Positions 10,854 to 20,521 of a stretch of DNA of 64,000 nt are shown piece by piece. The stretch is from Ewingella americana ATCC 33852 (lineage in GTDB: Bacteria; Pseudomonadota; Gammaproteobacteria; Enterobacterales; Enterobacteriaceae). The position numbers and the translations under genes are program-made. The notes under the pieces are model-generated. The model had not been told where the DNA came from. It saw only the letters and a list, made by a program, of their open reading frames with translations, and made no database searches. Position 1 is the first letter of the stretch; each line of letters begins with the position of its first letter. Location of the stretch: assembly GCF_000735345.1 (NCBI RefSeq), contig NZ_JMPJ01000053.1, forward strand, positions 124,001 to 188,000. Reading direction: 5' to 3'.

Positions 10854-10928
10854 TATTCCCCTCTCCGGCGTACGGCTCTCGACGCGATAACTTCAGGAAC
10901 GAAGGATTAACTGTATAAAGGTGTATAC

Positions 10929-12302
10929 GTGCAGAAGTACCTTACAGAAGCGCGTGTCTTATTAGCGCTCGCTGTTCCCGTCATCTTTGCTCAAATTGCG
11001 CAGACCGCAATGGGCGTAGTGGACACCATCATGGCTGGCTCGGTCAGCGCAACGGACATGGCTGCAGTGGCCGTCGGTACCTCGATTTGGCTGCCGGCAA
11101 TTCTATTGGGTCATGGCTTAGTGCTGGCACTTAGCCCGACCGTGGCCCATCTCAACGGGGCCGGGCGACGTGATAAAATCGCCCATCAGGTGCAGCAAGG
11201 TTTCTGGCTGGCGGCAGGCGTGTCGGTGCTGATCATGGCCGTCATCTATAACTGCGAGCACATCATCGGCCTGATGCATAACGTCGATGAAGAGCTGAAA
11301 GAGAAAGCCATTGGCTACCTGCATGCCATCATGTGGGGCGCGCCGGGCTACCTGTTCTTCCAAGTGCTGCGCGTGCAGTGTGAAGGTTTGTCGAAAACCA
11401 AGCCGGGGATGATTTTTGGTTTTGTTGGGCTGATGGTTAACATTCCGCTCAACTATATCTTCATCTATGGTCACTTTGGCGCACCGGCGCTGGGCGGCGT
11501 AGGCTGCGGCGTGGCGACAGGCACGGTCTATTGGGTGATGTTCCTGATGATGCGTTACTACGTGAAGCATGCTTACTTCATGAAGGATATCGTTGCGCCG
11601 AGCCGTTTTGCCAAGCCAGATTGGGCCACCCTCAAGCGTTTAACCTCGCTGGGCCTGCCGATTGGCCTAGCGCTGTTCTTCGAAGTGACGCTGTTCGCTA
11701 TCGTCGCCCTGCTGGTTTCTCCGCTGGGCATTGTTGCGGTGGCCAGTCACCAGATAGCCCTGAGCCTCGGCTCGCTGATGTTCGTCATCCCACTCTCTTT
11801 GGGCATGGCGACCACCATCCGCGTGGGTTCGCGCTTGGGTGAGTCATCGGTGGAAGGAGCGCGAGTCGCAGCCCGCACCAGTATTTTCACCGGGGTGGTG
11901 ATTGCCTGCTTCACGGCGTCCCTCTCGGTGATTTTCCGCGAGCAGATCGCCGCGTTGTATAACGACAGCCCGGAGGTAGTAGCCTTGGCCTCTAGCCTGA
12001 TGCTGCTGGCGGCGGTTTACCAGATTTCCGACGCCATTCAGGTGATCGGCACTGGCGTACTGCGCGGCTATAAAGACACGCGTTCTATCTTCTACATCAC
12101 CTTTGTCGCTTACTGGGTGTTGGGGCTGCCGATTGGCTACACGCTGGGCTTGACCGACTGGGTCGTGCCGCGAATGGGGCCTAGCGGCTTCTGGTGGGGC
12201 TTTATTATCGGCCTGACCTTCGCGGCGGTGATGGTGTCGCTGCGTATTCGCTGGATCCAAAACCAATCTTCATTCGTGATTTTGGATAAAGCGCGCCGAT
12301 AA
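10929..12302 (+). CDS. mdtK: MATE-family multidrug efflux protein
   Basis: Na+- or H+-coupled multidrug and toxin extrusion transporter (NorE/YdhE), 457 aa, identical in length to E. coli MdtK. Translation begins at a GTG codon (10929) and gives [17 protein letters not shown], as in E. coli. Twelve transmembrane helices form two MatE halves. Conserved parts include [21 protein letters not shown] at helix 1 and [20 protein letters not shown] in the middle. Predicted substrates (norfloxacin, cationic dyes and similar) come from family knowledge. The gene has its own structured leader. Confidence 0.95.
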   Translation: MQKYLTEARVLLALAVPVIFAQIAQTAMGVVDTIMAGSVSATDMAAVAVGTSIWLPAILLGHGLVLALSPTVAHLNGAGRRDKIAHQVQQGFWLAAGVSVLIMAVIYNCEHIIGLMHNVDEELKEKAIGYLHAIMWGAPGYLFFQVLRVQCEGLSKTKPGMIFGFVGLMVNIPLNYIFIYGHFGAPALGGVGCGVATGTVYWVMFLMMRYYVKHAYFMKDIVAPSRFAKPDWATLKRLTSLGLPIGLALFFEVTLFAIVALLVSPLGIVAVASHQIALSLGSLMFVIPLSLGMATTIRVGSRLGESSVEGARVAARTSIFTGVVIACFTASLSVIFREQIAALYNDSPEVVALASSLMLLAAVYQISDAIQVIGTGVLRGYKDTRSIFYITFVAYWVLGLPIGYTLGLTDWVVPRMGPSGFWWGFIIGLTFAAVMVSLRIRWIQNQSSFVILDKARR

Positions 12303-12439
12303 GCTGCTTTAACGCACAACTCAACCGCCGGACTCCTGTTTCCTGCGGTTGAGTTGCCAGCATTAATGTTTAAAAAATCAACGCAATGAACATTAGCGCA
12401 CCACTCAGTCACAATATCGTCGTAAAATGTTTTTTTCCC

Positions 12440-12468
12440 TTGCCAGTCATCGGGTAGGTCGCTAATAT
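12440..12468 (+). promoter_or_regulatory. promoter of the tRNA-Val pair
   Basis: TTGCCA (12440-12445), a 17-base spacer and TAATAT (12463-12468), followed by a GC-rich discriminator. This is typical of stable-RNA promoters under stringent control. The first tRNA starts about 36 bases after the -10 element. Confidence 0.7.
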
Positions 12469-12504
12469 TCGTCCCCGCTGCCGCACTGGCAGACAGAAAA
12501 CGAT

Positions 12505-12581
12505 GCGTCCGTAGCTCAGTTGGTTAGAGCACCACCTTGACATGGTGGGGGTCGGTGGTTCGAGTCCACTCGGACGCACCA
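12505..12581 (+). tRNA. valV: tRNA-Val (anticodon GAC), copy 1
   Basis: 77 nt with encoded CCA. The acceptor stem GCGTCCG/CGGACGC, D-arm, anticodon stem CCACC/GGTGG with loop TTGACAT (anticodon GAC at 12539-12541) and T-arm GGTTCGAGTCC are all complete. It reads GUC and GUU. It occupies the E. coli valV position after mdtK. Confidence 0.97.
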
Positions 12582-12612
12582 AATTCTGCGTAGTACCTGC
12601 TTCATCAGATGT

Positions 12613-12689
12613 GCGTCCGTAGCTCAGTTGGTTAGAGCACCACCTTGACATGGTGGGGGTCGGTGGTTCGAGTCCACTCGGACGCACCA
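12613..12689 (+). tRNA. valW: tRNA-Val (anticodon GAC), copy 2
   Basis: 77 nt, identical to the first copy base for base as far as I can see, and separated from it by 31 bases. The pair should be one precursor transcript processed by RNases E and P. Confidence 0.97.
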
Positions 12690-12912
12690 GATGAACACTC
12701 CTTCGCTTTCCAATCTTGCAGTCATTTCTCCTTCGAATTCAAAACCCAATATTTTTCAATTTTAGTTTTAGATCCTATAACCCAAGCTCCTCGCTACGCT
12801 TTATCCTGCTCTAAATAGTCCCTATAGTGATTTCTCCCCTGCCCGTTTCGGCGATTTGCGCAACGAACGCCTCTCAGATGCCAGAAGCTTGCGCAGCGTC
12901 ATGTTTTTTATT

Positions 12913-12940
12913 TTGTTTCCCGCCGCTTAGCCCCTATAAT
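12913..12940 (+). promoter_or_regulatory. probable pykF promoter
   Basis: TTGTTT (12913-12918), a 16-base spacer and a perfect TATAAT (12935-12940). Initiation near 12947 leaves a leader of about 250 nt. The rest of the 510-bp gap between the tRNAs and pykF holds the Cra site below and no gene. Confidence 0.6.
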
Positions 12941-12958
12941 ACGCACCGTCTCTCCGAT

Positions 12959-12972
12959 TGAATGGTTTCAGC
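12959..12972. promoter_or_regulatory. candidate Cra (FruR) operator of pykF
   Basis: The reverse complement GCTGAAACCATTCA fits the Cra consensus GCTGAAWCGWTTCA apart from the centre. It lies just downstream of the predicted start point, the position at which Cra represses pykF in E. coli. Confidence 0.65.
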
Positions 12973-13199
12973 CCCTTGATCTGTCGATATCGTACTTATA
13001 AAAGCAGCACCTTACCCAAGACGATGAATAATCGTACAGAAAGCCATGCCTTGGCTGAACTTTACACACCATTTCTTCTCCAGTCGCCTACGCTTAATAT
13101 TGTTTTGAATCAACCAGGCACCACCCAAATTCCTCGTGGGCAGCAGCGCTGCCGGGCGAACATATTCCCAATCCATCACAACTTGTAGATAAAATCGTC

Positions 13200-14612
13200 A
13201 TGAAAAAGACCAAAATTGTTTGTACCATCGGCCCGAAAACCGAATCCGAAGAAATGCTGACCAAACTGCTTGATGCAGGCATGAACGTTATGCGTTTGAA
13301 CTTCTCTCACGGTGATTACGAAGAACACGGTCAGCGCATCAAGAACATCCGCAACGTTATGGCTAAAACTGGCCACAAAGCGGGCATCCTGCTGGACACC
13401 AAAGGTCCAGAAATCCGCACCATGAAGCTGGAAGGTGGTAAAGACGCCGCGCTGGTTGCTGGTCAGACTTACACCTTTACTACTGACCAATCCGTGATTG
13501 GTAACAGCGAGCGCGTTGCTGTGACTTACGCAGGCTTCGCAGCTGACCTGAAAATCGGCAACACCATTCTGGTTGATGACGGCCTGATCGGCATGGAAGT
13601 GACCAACGTCACCGAAACCGAAGTGACCTGTAAAGTGCTGAACAACGGCGACCTGGGCGAAAACAAAGGCGTTAACCTGCCGGGCGTTTCTATCGCGCTG
13701 CCAGCTCTGGCTGAAAAAGACAAACGTGACCTGATCTTCGGTTGCGAGCAAAACGTTGATTTCGTTGCGGCTTCTTTCATCCGTAAACGTTCTGACGTGC
13801 TGGAAATTCGCGAACACCTGAAAGCACACGGTGGCGAGCACATCCAGATCATCTCTAAAATCGAAAACCAAGAAGGCCTGAACAACTTCGACGAAATCCT
13901 CGAAGCTTCTGACGGCATCATGGTTGCTCGTGGCGATCTAGGCGTTGAGATCCCAGTTGAAGAAGTTATCTTCGCGCAGAAGATGATGATCGAGAAATGT
14001 AACCGCGCGCGTAAAGTCGTTATCACTGCGACCCAGATGCTCGATTCCATGATCAAAAACCCACGCCCTACTCGTGCAGAAGCTGGCGACGTGGCTAACG
14101 CCATCATCGACGGTACTGACGCAGTTATGCTGTCTGGCGAAAGTGCGAAAGGTAAATATCCGCTGGAAGCCGTGACTATCATGGCAACCATCTGTGATCG
14201 TACCGACCGCGTGATGCACAGCCGTATCGACGGTCAGAACGAAAACCGCAAACTGCGCATCACCGAAGCCGTTTGCCGTGGTGCTGTTGAAACCGCAGAA
14301 AAGCTGGACGCGCCTCTGATTGTTGTCGCAACCAGCGGCGGTAAATCAGCTAAAGCCGTGCGTAAATACTTCCCACACGCCACTATTCTTGCACTGACCA
14401 CTAACGAAGTGACCGCACGTCAGCTGATCCTGACTAAAGGCGTGATCACTCAGCTGGTCAAAGAAATCGCTTCTACTGACGACTTCTACCGTATCGGTAA
14501 AGAAGCGGCGCTGGAAAGCGGTCTGGCTCAGAAAGGTGATGTTGTGGTGATGGTTTCTGGCGCACTGGTTCAGAGCGGCACAACCAATACTGCATCGGTA
14601 CACGTTGTTTAA
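13200..14612 (+). CDS. pykF: pyruvate kinase I
   Basis: Fructose-1,6-bisphosphate-activated pyruvate kinase, 470 aa, as in E. coli. It converts phosphoenolpyruvate and ADP to pyruvate and ATP. Visible elements are the N-terminal [15 protein letters not shown], the catalytic [17 protein letters not shown], the active-site lysine region [13 protein letters not shown], the signature [24 protein letters not shown], and the C-terminal allosteric domain ending TNTASVHVV. The ribosome site is weak (AGATAAAATCGTC before the ATG). It is opposed metabolically by ppsA at 28.8-31.1 kb, and both carry Cra-like sites. Confidence 0.98.
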   Translation: MKKTKIVCTIGPKTESEEMLTKLLDAGMNVMRLNFSHGDYEEHGQRIKNIRNVMAKTGHKAGILLDTKGPEIRTMKLEGGKDAALVAGQTYTFTTDQSVIGNSERVAVTYAGFAADLKIGNTILVDDGLIGMEVTNVTETEVTCKVLNNGDLGENKGVNLPGVSIALPALAEKDKRDLIFGCEQNVDFVAASFIRKRSDVLEIREHLKAHGGEHIQIISKIENQEGLNNFDEILEASDGIMVARGDLGVEIPVEEVIFAQKMMIEKCNRARKVVITATQMLDSMIKNPRPTRAEAGDVANAIIDGTDAVMLSGESAKGKYPLEAVTIMATICDRTDRVMHSRIDGQNENRKLRITEAVCRGAVETAEKLDAPLIVVATSGGKSAKAVRKYFPHATILALTTNEVTARQLILTKGVITQLVKEIASTDDFYRIGKEAALESGLAQKGDVVVMVSGALVQSGTTNTASVHVV

Positions 14613-14640
14613 TTAGAAAAGTGACATCGCTTTGTGCCAA

Positions 14641-14666
14641 AACGCCGCGTAATGCGGCGTTTTTTA
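14641..14666 (+). terminator. Rho-independent terminator after pykF
   Basis: The stem AACGCCGC/GCGGCGTT (14641-14648 with 14654-14661) is followed by TTTTT. Confidence 0.9.
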
Positions 14667-14833
14667 TTGGCTGCAATGTAAATAATTAGACAAGACAGTA
14701 AAAACAGCTAACAAATAAATGGGACAAGTCTCATGGAATCCGGCTGTTTTCGCTGCATTTTTTAACTTTTTCGCAAAAAAAGATGCTTCTTTGAGCGAAC
14801 GATCAAAATAAAGCGATTGCGAGCAAAAATTTA

Positions 14834-14862
14834 TTCTCATTAGAAAAAGGTTTGTGTAATAC
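14834..14862 (+). promoter_or_regulatory. lpp promoter
   Basis: TTCTCA, a 17-base spacer and TAATAC match the E. coli lpp promoter elements exactly. The downstream CTTGTAACGCTACATGGAG and TCTAGAGGG ribosome-site region are also essentially those of E. coli. The upstream 200 bases are AT-rich, as in that very strong promoter. Confidence 0.85.
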
Positions 14863-14885
14863 TTGTAACGCTACATGGAGATTAA

Positions 14886-15143
<258 letters not shown>

Positions 15144-15160
15144 TATTACTTCAATAGTTA

Positions 15161-15190
15161 AATGGCGCACTCAGTGCGCCATTTTTTTTG
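15161..15190 (+). terminator. lpp terminator
   Basis: The 10-bp stem AATGGCGCAC/GTGCGCCATT (15161-15170 with 15174-15183) with a 3-base loop is followed by eight T. Confidence 0.92.
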
Positions 15191-15290
15191 CCTGTCATTC
15201 AGCATCTCATCACTCCCCTCTTCCCCTTCTGACATTCCCTGTCTACATACCCTTAAAACTCGCTACAGCACCTTCTATCAAACGCACATA

Positions 15291-15317
15291 AAAAAAGGAG
15301 CTGGTATCAGCTCCTTT
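15291..15317 (-). terminator. ldtE terminator
   Basis: The stem 15294-15303 with 15308-15317 (AAAGGAGCTG/CAGCTCCTTT) is followed on the minus strand by a T run. Confidence 0.85.
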
Positions 15318-15350
15318 ATATGCAATGCCTCTACGGGCCGTACAGCGCGA

Positions 15351-16385
15351 TTATTGGTTATCGGCGGTTTGGTAAGACTGTGCCTGAGTGATAGCAGCAC
15401 TTTGCGGCTGAGGCACTTGGGATGCTGGCGCATCTTGCGCTGAGTCAGCATCAGTACCGTGACTCACAATCACCGGCATGCCCGAGCGGCGCTCGATAGC
15501 CTGCTTCACCACGTCTTCATTGGTCTCTTTGTTCTTGATGAACTTCTTCTCAGCGGCGGTCAGCACAATCGGCTTGGTCTGCGGATCGTCCTTGTCGGTG
15601 TGAGACAGCGGCTGGTGTACTTCAATGTAGCGCTTGCCGTCCGGCTCAACCGCCACTTTGATTGGCTGGTTGATTATCTGCACGCGCGTGCCCTTCGGCA
15701 CCATGTTGAACAGCGCTTCGATATCATCCGGGCGCAGGCGAATACAGCCCGAGCTGACGCGCATGCCGATACCAAAGTTGGCATTGGTACCGTGGATCAG
15801 ATACTGCCCGGTGCCTGCGGACAGGCGCATGGCGAACAGCCCCATCGGGTTATCCGGCCCGGCCGGTACCATACCCGGCAGCTTAATGCCGTCTTTCAGA
15901 TAGGCTTTGCGGATATTGGCGGTTGGCGTCCAAGTGGGATTAGGGATTTTCTGGCTAACCGAGGTGACCATTTCCGGGGTATTACGCCCTAACTGGCCGA
16001 TACCTATTGGCAACACGATCACCTTGTCCTCCCCTTTCGGGTAGTAATAGAGGCGCAGCTCGGCAAGGTTTACCACAATGCCTTCGCGCTTGGTGTCGGG
16101 GAGCAGCATCTGCGATGGAATGGTCAGCACGGTGCCCGGCTTCGGCAGATAAGGGTCAGTGCCCGGGTTGGCTTCCAGCATCCCAATCAAACCAATCTGA
16201 TATTTGGCGGCTGCCGCCTCGAGTGGTTTGCCATCGTTTGGCACAATGTAGGTGGTGTTCTCACCGATAAGGCGGCTGTTATCCGGCGGCAGTGGATATT
16301 CTGCGGCGTTGGCCGCACCGGTTCCGGCGGTTAAATAGCCCGCGAATAACATCCCCATCAGGGGTAATACACGTTTCATACTCAT
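15351..16385 (-). CDS. ldtE: L,D-transpeptidase LdtE (YnhG)
   Basis: Periplasmic L,D-transpeptidase that makes mDAP-mDAP (3-3) crosslinks. Length is 344 aa (E. coli 334). A signal peptide is cleaved near residue 27 (AANA/AEYP). A LysM-like segment (TTYIVPNDGKPLEAAAAKYQ) follows, then a YkuD domain with His198 in LIHGT and the nucleophile Cys214 in SSGCIRL. The C-terminal tail of about 40 residues is Ser/Gln/Ala-rich and low in complexity. Position between lpp and sufE identifies it as LdtE rather than the Lpp-attaching paralogues ErfK/YbiS/YcfS. This assignment rests on synteny. Confidence 0.9.
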   Translation of the reverse strand: MSMKRVLPLMGMLFAGYLTAGTGAANAAEYPLPPDNSRLIGENTTYIVPNDGKPLEAAAAKYQIGLIGMLEANPGTDPYLPKPGTVLTIPSQMLLPDTKREGIVVNLAELRLYYYPKGEDKVIVLPIGIGQLGRNTPEMVTSVSQKIPNPTWTPTANIRKAYLKDGIKLPGMVPAGPDNPMGLFAMRLSAGTGQYLIHGTNANFGIGMRVSSGCIRLRPDDIEALFNMVPKGTRVQIINQPIKVAVEPDGKRYIEVHQPLSHTDKDDPQTKPIVLTAAEKKFIKNKETNEDVVKQAIERRSGMPVIVSHGTDADSAQDAPASQVPQPQSAAITQAQSYQTADNQ

Positions 16386-16618
16386 TCCTACTGATGATTA
16401 TCGTAAGGGTTGAAACCCGATGCCAAGGCAGATGCACAGGCATCAACTTCCTGTTGAGTTTTAATAGTAGCAACGCTAAAAGCAAAGGCAATTAAAACGC
16501 TTAAAATCAAAGCGTTACAAAAGCTCGGCGGAATGAGAATTAAGGCGAGAGAAGCGTTTTAAGCAGCTGAATTATCAGAATTAAATGGCACGGTGGGATG
16601 AGACAGGGGAAGAAATAA

Positions 16619-16654
16619 CGTTGCTCATTAGCAGAACATTCCTAACGAGCAACG
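16619..16654 (-). terminator. hairpin after sufE, probable suf operon end
   Basis: A long imperfect stem (16619-16631 with 16642-16654, one mismatch) lies just downstream of the sufE stop. The following minus-strand tract is T-rich but interrupted. The rest of the 277-bp sufE-ldtE gap shows no gene. Confidence 0.55.
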
Positions 16655-16662
16655 TGTCGTGA

Positions 16663-17076
16663 TTAGCTCAATTGCTGGGCATTAGCACGAATAGCGCGGA
16701 TCATCGCTTCCAGCCCTTGCGAGCGTGAAGGCGTAAGATGCTGGCTCAACTCAAGGGCGGTGAAGAACGGACGCACGTCCAACTCCACCACTTCCTGCGC
16801 GGTCAGACCTTGATAAAGGCTGAAGACAATCGCCAACAGGCCTTTAACGATAGCGGCATCGCTGTCACCCGCAAAACTCAGCTCACCCGCCTCGTTAGTC
16901 TGCATCACAATCCAGACTTGGCTTTGACAGCCGGAGATCAGGTTTTTATCTTGGCGATGTTCATCGGCAAGCGCGGGTAACTGGCCACCCAGTTCAATCA
17001 CGTACAGGTATTTCTCTTCCCAGTTCGGGCACCGGGAAAAGTTTTTCACTAATTTGTCTTTATCTGGCAAAGCCAT
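16663..17076 (-). CDS. sufE: cysteine desulfuration protein SufE
   Basis: Accepts persulfide sulfur from SufS and passes it to SufB. The ATG at 17076 gives 137 aa (E. coli 138) and begins [16 protein letters not shown]. The longer open frame to 17196 overlaps sufS and is not family-like. The acceptor cysteine is Cys50 in ISGCQSQVW, and the C terminus [18 protein letters not shown] is fully conserved. It is the last gene of sufABCDSE, 29 bases after sufS. Confidence 0.96.
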   Translation of the reverse strand: MALPDKDKLVKNFSRCPNWEEKYLYVIELGGQLPALADEHRQDKNLISGCQSQVWIVMQTNEAGELSFAGDSDAAIVKGLLAIVFSLYQGLTAQEVVELDVRPFFTALELSQHLTPSRSQGLEAMIRAIRANAQQLS

Positions 17077-17105
17077 AAAAATAGATCCTGATAATAGACT
17101 GCGGG

Positions 17106-18326
17106 TTAACCCAGCAGACGATGAATGCGTTGCAGCCCTGCGACCAAGCGATCGACTTCTTCGCGAGTATTGTACATGGCGAGCGACGCCCGGCACATGG
17201 CCGGCACACCGTAAAATGACATCAATGGCATGGCGCAGTGGTGACCGGTACGGATAGCGATACCATATTGGTCAAGGAAGCTGCCGACATCATAGGCGTG
17301 GTGCTTGCCTAAGTTGAAAGCAATCACGCCAGAGCGAATTGCCGGGCCATAGATGACAATATCAGGGATCTGAGCCATAGCTTCGAGTGCGTAACTCATC
17401 AGCGACTGCTCGTAATCATGGATCTCGGCAATGCCAAGGTCAGTGACGTAGCTCATCGCCGCGCCCAACCCCATGATGCCAGCCGTGTTTGGCGTACCCG
17501 CCTCAAAGCGCCAAGGCGCTGCAGCAAAGGTGGTGCCTTCGGTCAGGCTGACGTGTTTGATCATCGAGCCGCCGCCTTCCCAAGGTGGCATTTGATCCAG
17601 CAAGGCTTTCTTGCCATACAAAATACCGATGCCGGAAGGCCCGTAGAGCTTGTGACCCGACCAGACATAGAAGTCGCAATCCAGCGCCTGCACGTCCACG
17701 GTGTGGTGCATCACGGCCTGCGCGCCATCAACCAATACCGTCAACCCGGCGGCTTTAGCCTGAGGAATGATGGTTTCGATTGGGTTCACCGTGCCGAGCA
17801 CGTTGGACACGTGGGCCAGCGCCAGCAGCTTGGTGCGCGGGGTGATCAAGGTTTCCAGTTCAGACAGGTCTAGCTCGCCGTTTGGCGTTAAGTGCCAGAC
17901 GTCGATATGCAGGTCACGCTCTTTCGCCAGCATCTGCCATGGAACGATGTTCGCATGGTGCTCCATCTCAGTGATGATGATGCGATCGCCAGCGTGCAGC
18001 AACGCGCGGCCAAAGGTGTTAGCAACCAGATTAATGGCTTCGGTCGAACCTTTGACGAACACAATCTCTTCGGCAGAAACCGCATTGATGAACTCTGCCG
18101 CTTGCTGGCGGACATTTTCCATCTGCTCGGTGGCTTCAGCGCTTAAGGTATGAATGCCGCGGTGAACCGCGGCATAGCCATGCTGGTAGAATTCAAGCTC
18201 GCGCTCAATAACCTGACGGGGTTTCTGCGCGCTGGCCGCGCTATCAAGGTAGGCCAGCGGCTGGCCGTTAACTTCACGGCTCAGCAGAGGGAAATCGTTA
18301 CGCACTCTTTCCAGTGGAAAACTCAT
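17106..18326 (-). CDS. sufS: cysteine desulfurase/selenocysteine lyase SufS
   Basis: PLP-dependent group II cysteine desulfurase, 406 aa, as in E. coli. It releases alanine and carries sulfur as a persulfide. The Schiff-base lysine is Lys226 in WSGHKLYGP and the catalytic cysteine is Cys364 in [10 protein letters not shown], both at E. coli numbering. The start overlaps the sufD stop by one base (TAATG), implying translational coupling. Confidence 0.97.
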   Translation of the reverse strand: MSFPLERVRNDFPLLSREVNGQPLAYLDSAASAQKPRQVIERELEFYQHGYAAVHRGIHTLSAEATEQMENVRQQAAEFINAVSAEEIVFVKGSTEAINLVANTFGRALLHAGDRIIITEMEHHANIVPWQMLAKERDLHIDVWHLTPNGELDLSELETLITPRTKLLALAHVSNVLGTVNPIETIIPQAKAAGLTVLVDGAQAVMHHTVDVQALDCDFYVWSGHKLYGPSGIGILYGKKALLDQMPPWEGGGSMIKHVSLTEGTTFAAAPWRFEAGTPNTAGIMGLGAAMSYVTDLGIAEIHDYEQSLMSYALEAMAQIPDIVIYGPAIRSGVIAFNLGKHHAYDVGSFLDQYGIAIRTGHHCAMPLMSFYGVPAMCRASLAMYNTREEVDRLVAGLQRIHRLLG

Positions 18327-19627
18327 TACTCACCTCGATTTAGTCGGCCAGCAATACGGGCAATGACTACATCGCGCAGGGTTTCGTTTTCGATGGCTTC
18401 GGTCAATTCCGCCGCAAAAGCAAAGATAATCATATGCTGTGCGTCCTGCCCGCTGATACCACGCGCGCGCAGGTAGAAAAGCTGTTCGTCATCGATACGG
18501 CCCACTGTCGCACCGTGGCTACATTTCACATCATCGGCATAAATTTCTAACTGTGGTTTGGTGTCCACTTCAGCCTGTTTGCTCAGCAGCAGGTTGTTGT
18601 TGGTCATCTTACCGTCAGTTTTCAGCGCGTGTTTTGCCACTTTAATCATGCCGTTAAACACGGCCTTGGCGCGGTCACGCACGATCACTTTATGCAGCTG
18701 ATTGCTGTTGCAATAGCCTTTGTTGTGTTCGAGATAAGTACGGGTATCGGCAATTTCTGCGTCAACCGGCAATACCAGACTGTTGATGTCCAGATTGCTG
18801 TTTTCACCGTTAAGCTGCGCGCTGGTGTTGTTACGGGTCAGGCCCGCACCCAGCAAGAAGCTGTGGCTTGCAACGCGGGCGTCACGACCAATCACTAAAT
18901 CATTGTGCGAGAAGTGGAAGCTCGCCTGGCTTTCAAAGGCCAGTTTGTAGTGAGTGAAGTCCGCGTTGTCGCCAACGTTGACGGTCATACGTGAGCCGGT
19001 GAAATGACCTTTGTCACTCAGGCTGACGTAGTGCTCGATCACTTCAGCATTGGCGCCGCTTTCAATCGCCAAGTGGTAGCGATGGTGAACGGTATTAATC
19101 TCACGAGCCTGTTCGCGACCACTGCTGACGTGCAGCAAATAGAGTGGTTTCTCAGCTTGTTTACCGGCAGGTAAACGCACAGACAGGCCGTCTTGCGCCA
19201 GACTTTCGGTCAGGTGCAGGAAGACTTCTGACTCAATCGGCTCAGGCAGAGTCTGCTGAACGGAAGGACTCAGTTTTTCGATTTCAAACGCGCCGGTTTG
19301 CACGTCGCTGAGGTCGGCGTCAAAGCGACCATCAACGAACACCAGACGGTAAGCATCCAGCGGCAAAGCCAGAGCCTTCAACTCTTCTGCGCTCAACGCC
19401 TGTGGCTGCGGAGCAAAGAATTGATTACCGAGCAAAGATGAAACCGGAGTGTACTTCCAGTTTTCAAGTTTGGCGTGCGGGAAACCTATACGCAGAACTT
19501 GCTGCCAGTGCGCATGCGCGTGGGCAGAGTTCTCGCCGCCTGCGCTTTCGAACAGGCGATACAACTGTTGCATGGCGTGCGAACTGCCCGCCGCAGGTAC
19601 ATTACTCTTGGTCTGTAAGCCAGCCAT
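18326..19627 (-). CDS. sufD: Fe-S assembly scaffold subunit SufD
   Basis: Partner of SufB in the SufBC2D scaffold, which builds Fe-S clusters under oxidative stress or iron starvation. Length is 433 aa (E. coli 423). It has a right-handed parallel beta-helix core and the conserved C-terminal region [24 protein letters not shown]. The N-terminal [18 protein letters not shown] is typical. It overlaps the end of sufC by 26 bases. Confidence 0.96.
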   Translation of the reverse strand: MAGLQTKSNVPAAGSSHAMQQLYRLFESAGGENSAHAHAHWQQVLRIGFPHAKLENWKYTPVSSLLGNQFFAPQPQALSAEELKALALPLDAYRLVFVDGRFDADLSDVQTGAFEIEKLSPSVQQTLPEPIESEVFLHLTESLAQDGLSVRLPAGKQAEKPLYLLHVSSGREQAREINTVHHRYHLAIESGANAEVIEHYVSLSDKGHFTGSRMTVNVGDNADFTHYKLAFESQASFHFSHNDLVIGRDARVASHSFLLGAGLTRNNTSAQLNGENSNLDINSLVLPVDAEIADTRTYLEHNKGYCNSNQLHKVIVRDRAKAVFNGMIKVAKHALKTDGKMTNNNLLLSKQAEVDTKPQLEIYADDVKCSHGATVGRIDDEQLFYLRARGISGQDAQHMIIFAFAAELTEAIENETLRDVVIARIAGRLNRGE

Positions 19628-20348
19628 AACCCTGCTCCTCTAACTGTTTAACCAAGGTAAAATCGCCGGATTTAACAATGCGGCCCTGCCACAAAACGTG
19701 CACGTAGTCAGGCTTGATGTAGTCGAGGATACGCTGGTAGTGGGTCACGATAACGAATGAACGTTTGCCGTCACGCAGGCTGTTAACGCCGTCAGAAACA
19801 ATTTTCAGCGCGTCGATATCCAGACCTGAGTCGGTTTCATCAAGAATGCACAGATTTGGCTCAAGAGCCGCCATCTGCAGGATATCGTTACGTTTTTTCT
19901 CACCGCCGGAGAAGCCGACGTTGACAGAACGGGTCAGCAAATCTTCTGGCATTTTCAGCATGGAGATTTTTTCTTCGATGAAATCAGCGAAGTCAAAACG
20001 GTCCATTGGTGCCTGACCGCGGTACTTGCGTACGGCGTTAACGGCAGTTTGCAGGAAGAAGTGGTTGGTGACGCCAGGGATCTCAACCGGGTACTGGAAG
20101 GCCATGAATACGCCCTCGCCTGCCCGCTCTTCTGGGTCTAGGTCCAGCAGGTCTTTACCGTTGAATTCAACAGTACCGTCGGTGACTTCGTAGTCCTCGC
20201 GTCCGGCCAGCGTCGCGGAAAGCGTACTTTTACCGGAGCCGTTCGGGCCCATAATAGCGTGCACTTCCCCTGGTTTGATCTCGAGATCAAGCCCTTTAAG
20301 AATTTCCTTTTCTTCGACACGGACTTTTAAATTCTTGATGCTTAACAT
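19602..20348 (-). CDS. sufC: Fe-S assembly ATPase SufC
   Basis: ABC-type ATPase of the SufBC2D complex, 248 aa from the ATG at 20348, equal to E. coli. It has Walker A GPNGSGKST (residues 34-42), the Q-loop region FMAFQYPVEIPG, ABC signature FSGGEKKR, Walker B LCILDETDSGLD and the H-loop VTHYQR. The longer open frame to 20399 is not used because MLSIKNLKVRVEEKEIL is the family N terminus. It is separated from sufB by an unusually long 173-bp spacer containing inverted repeats. Confidence 0.97.
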   Translation of the reverse strand: MLSIKNLKVRVEEKEILKGLDLEIKPGEVHAIMGPNGSGKSTLSATLAGREDYEVTDGTVEFNGKDLLDLDPEERAGEGVFMAFQYPVEIPGVTNHFFLQTAVNAVRKYRGQAPMDRFDFADFIEEKISMLKMPEDLLTRSVNVGFSGGEKKRNDILQMAALEPNLCILDETDSGLDIDALKIVSDGVNSLRDGKRSFVIVTHYQRILDYIKPDYVHVLWQGRIVKSGDFTLVKQLEEQGYGWLTDQE

Positions 20349-20422
20349 ACGTATCCTTGAGTTTGCGCCTGCGCGCTCATAATTCTGTGGTTCTTTCACT
20401 GGTTCAGTCGTTCAATTTCCAG

Positions 20423-20514
20423 CGCTCGTCTAAATCGTCTTCTCACGGGAAAGAAGTGGGTGGACGAGCGGGAAAAGCGTCAGTTCTCTTTATATAGCGT
20501 TGTTATATAAGAGA
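20423..20514 (-). other. inverted repeats in the sufB-sufC spacer
   Basis: The 173-bp spacer holds a hairpin at 20485-20514 (TCTCTTTATATA with TATATAAGAGA, one bulge) just after the sufB stop. It also holds a wider 8-bp inverted repeat CGCTCGTC (20423-20430) with GACGAGCG (20463-20470). Neither has a proper T run, so this looks like an mRNA processing or stability element rather than a full terminator (inference). Confidence 0.55.
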
Positions 20515-20521
20515 AAGAGAA

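Noticed and set aside
10550-10928. FMN or other riboswitch between ribC and mdtK
   Set aside because: Searched by eye for RFN-type conserved blocks and other known classes. None present, only simple hairpins.
12409-12687. 92-codon minus-strand open frame with an internal duplicated sequence
   Set aside because: It is the reverse complement of the two identical tRNA-Val genes. The protein repeat merely reflects tRNA duplication.
13176-14191. Long minus-strand frames opposite pykF
   Set aside because: Codon bias of the highly expressed pykF creates long antisense open frames.
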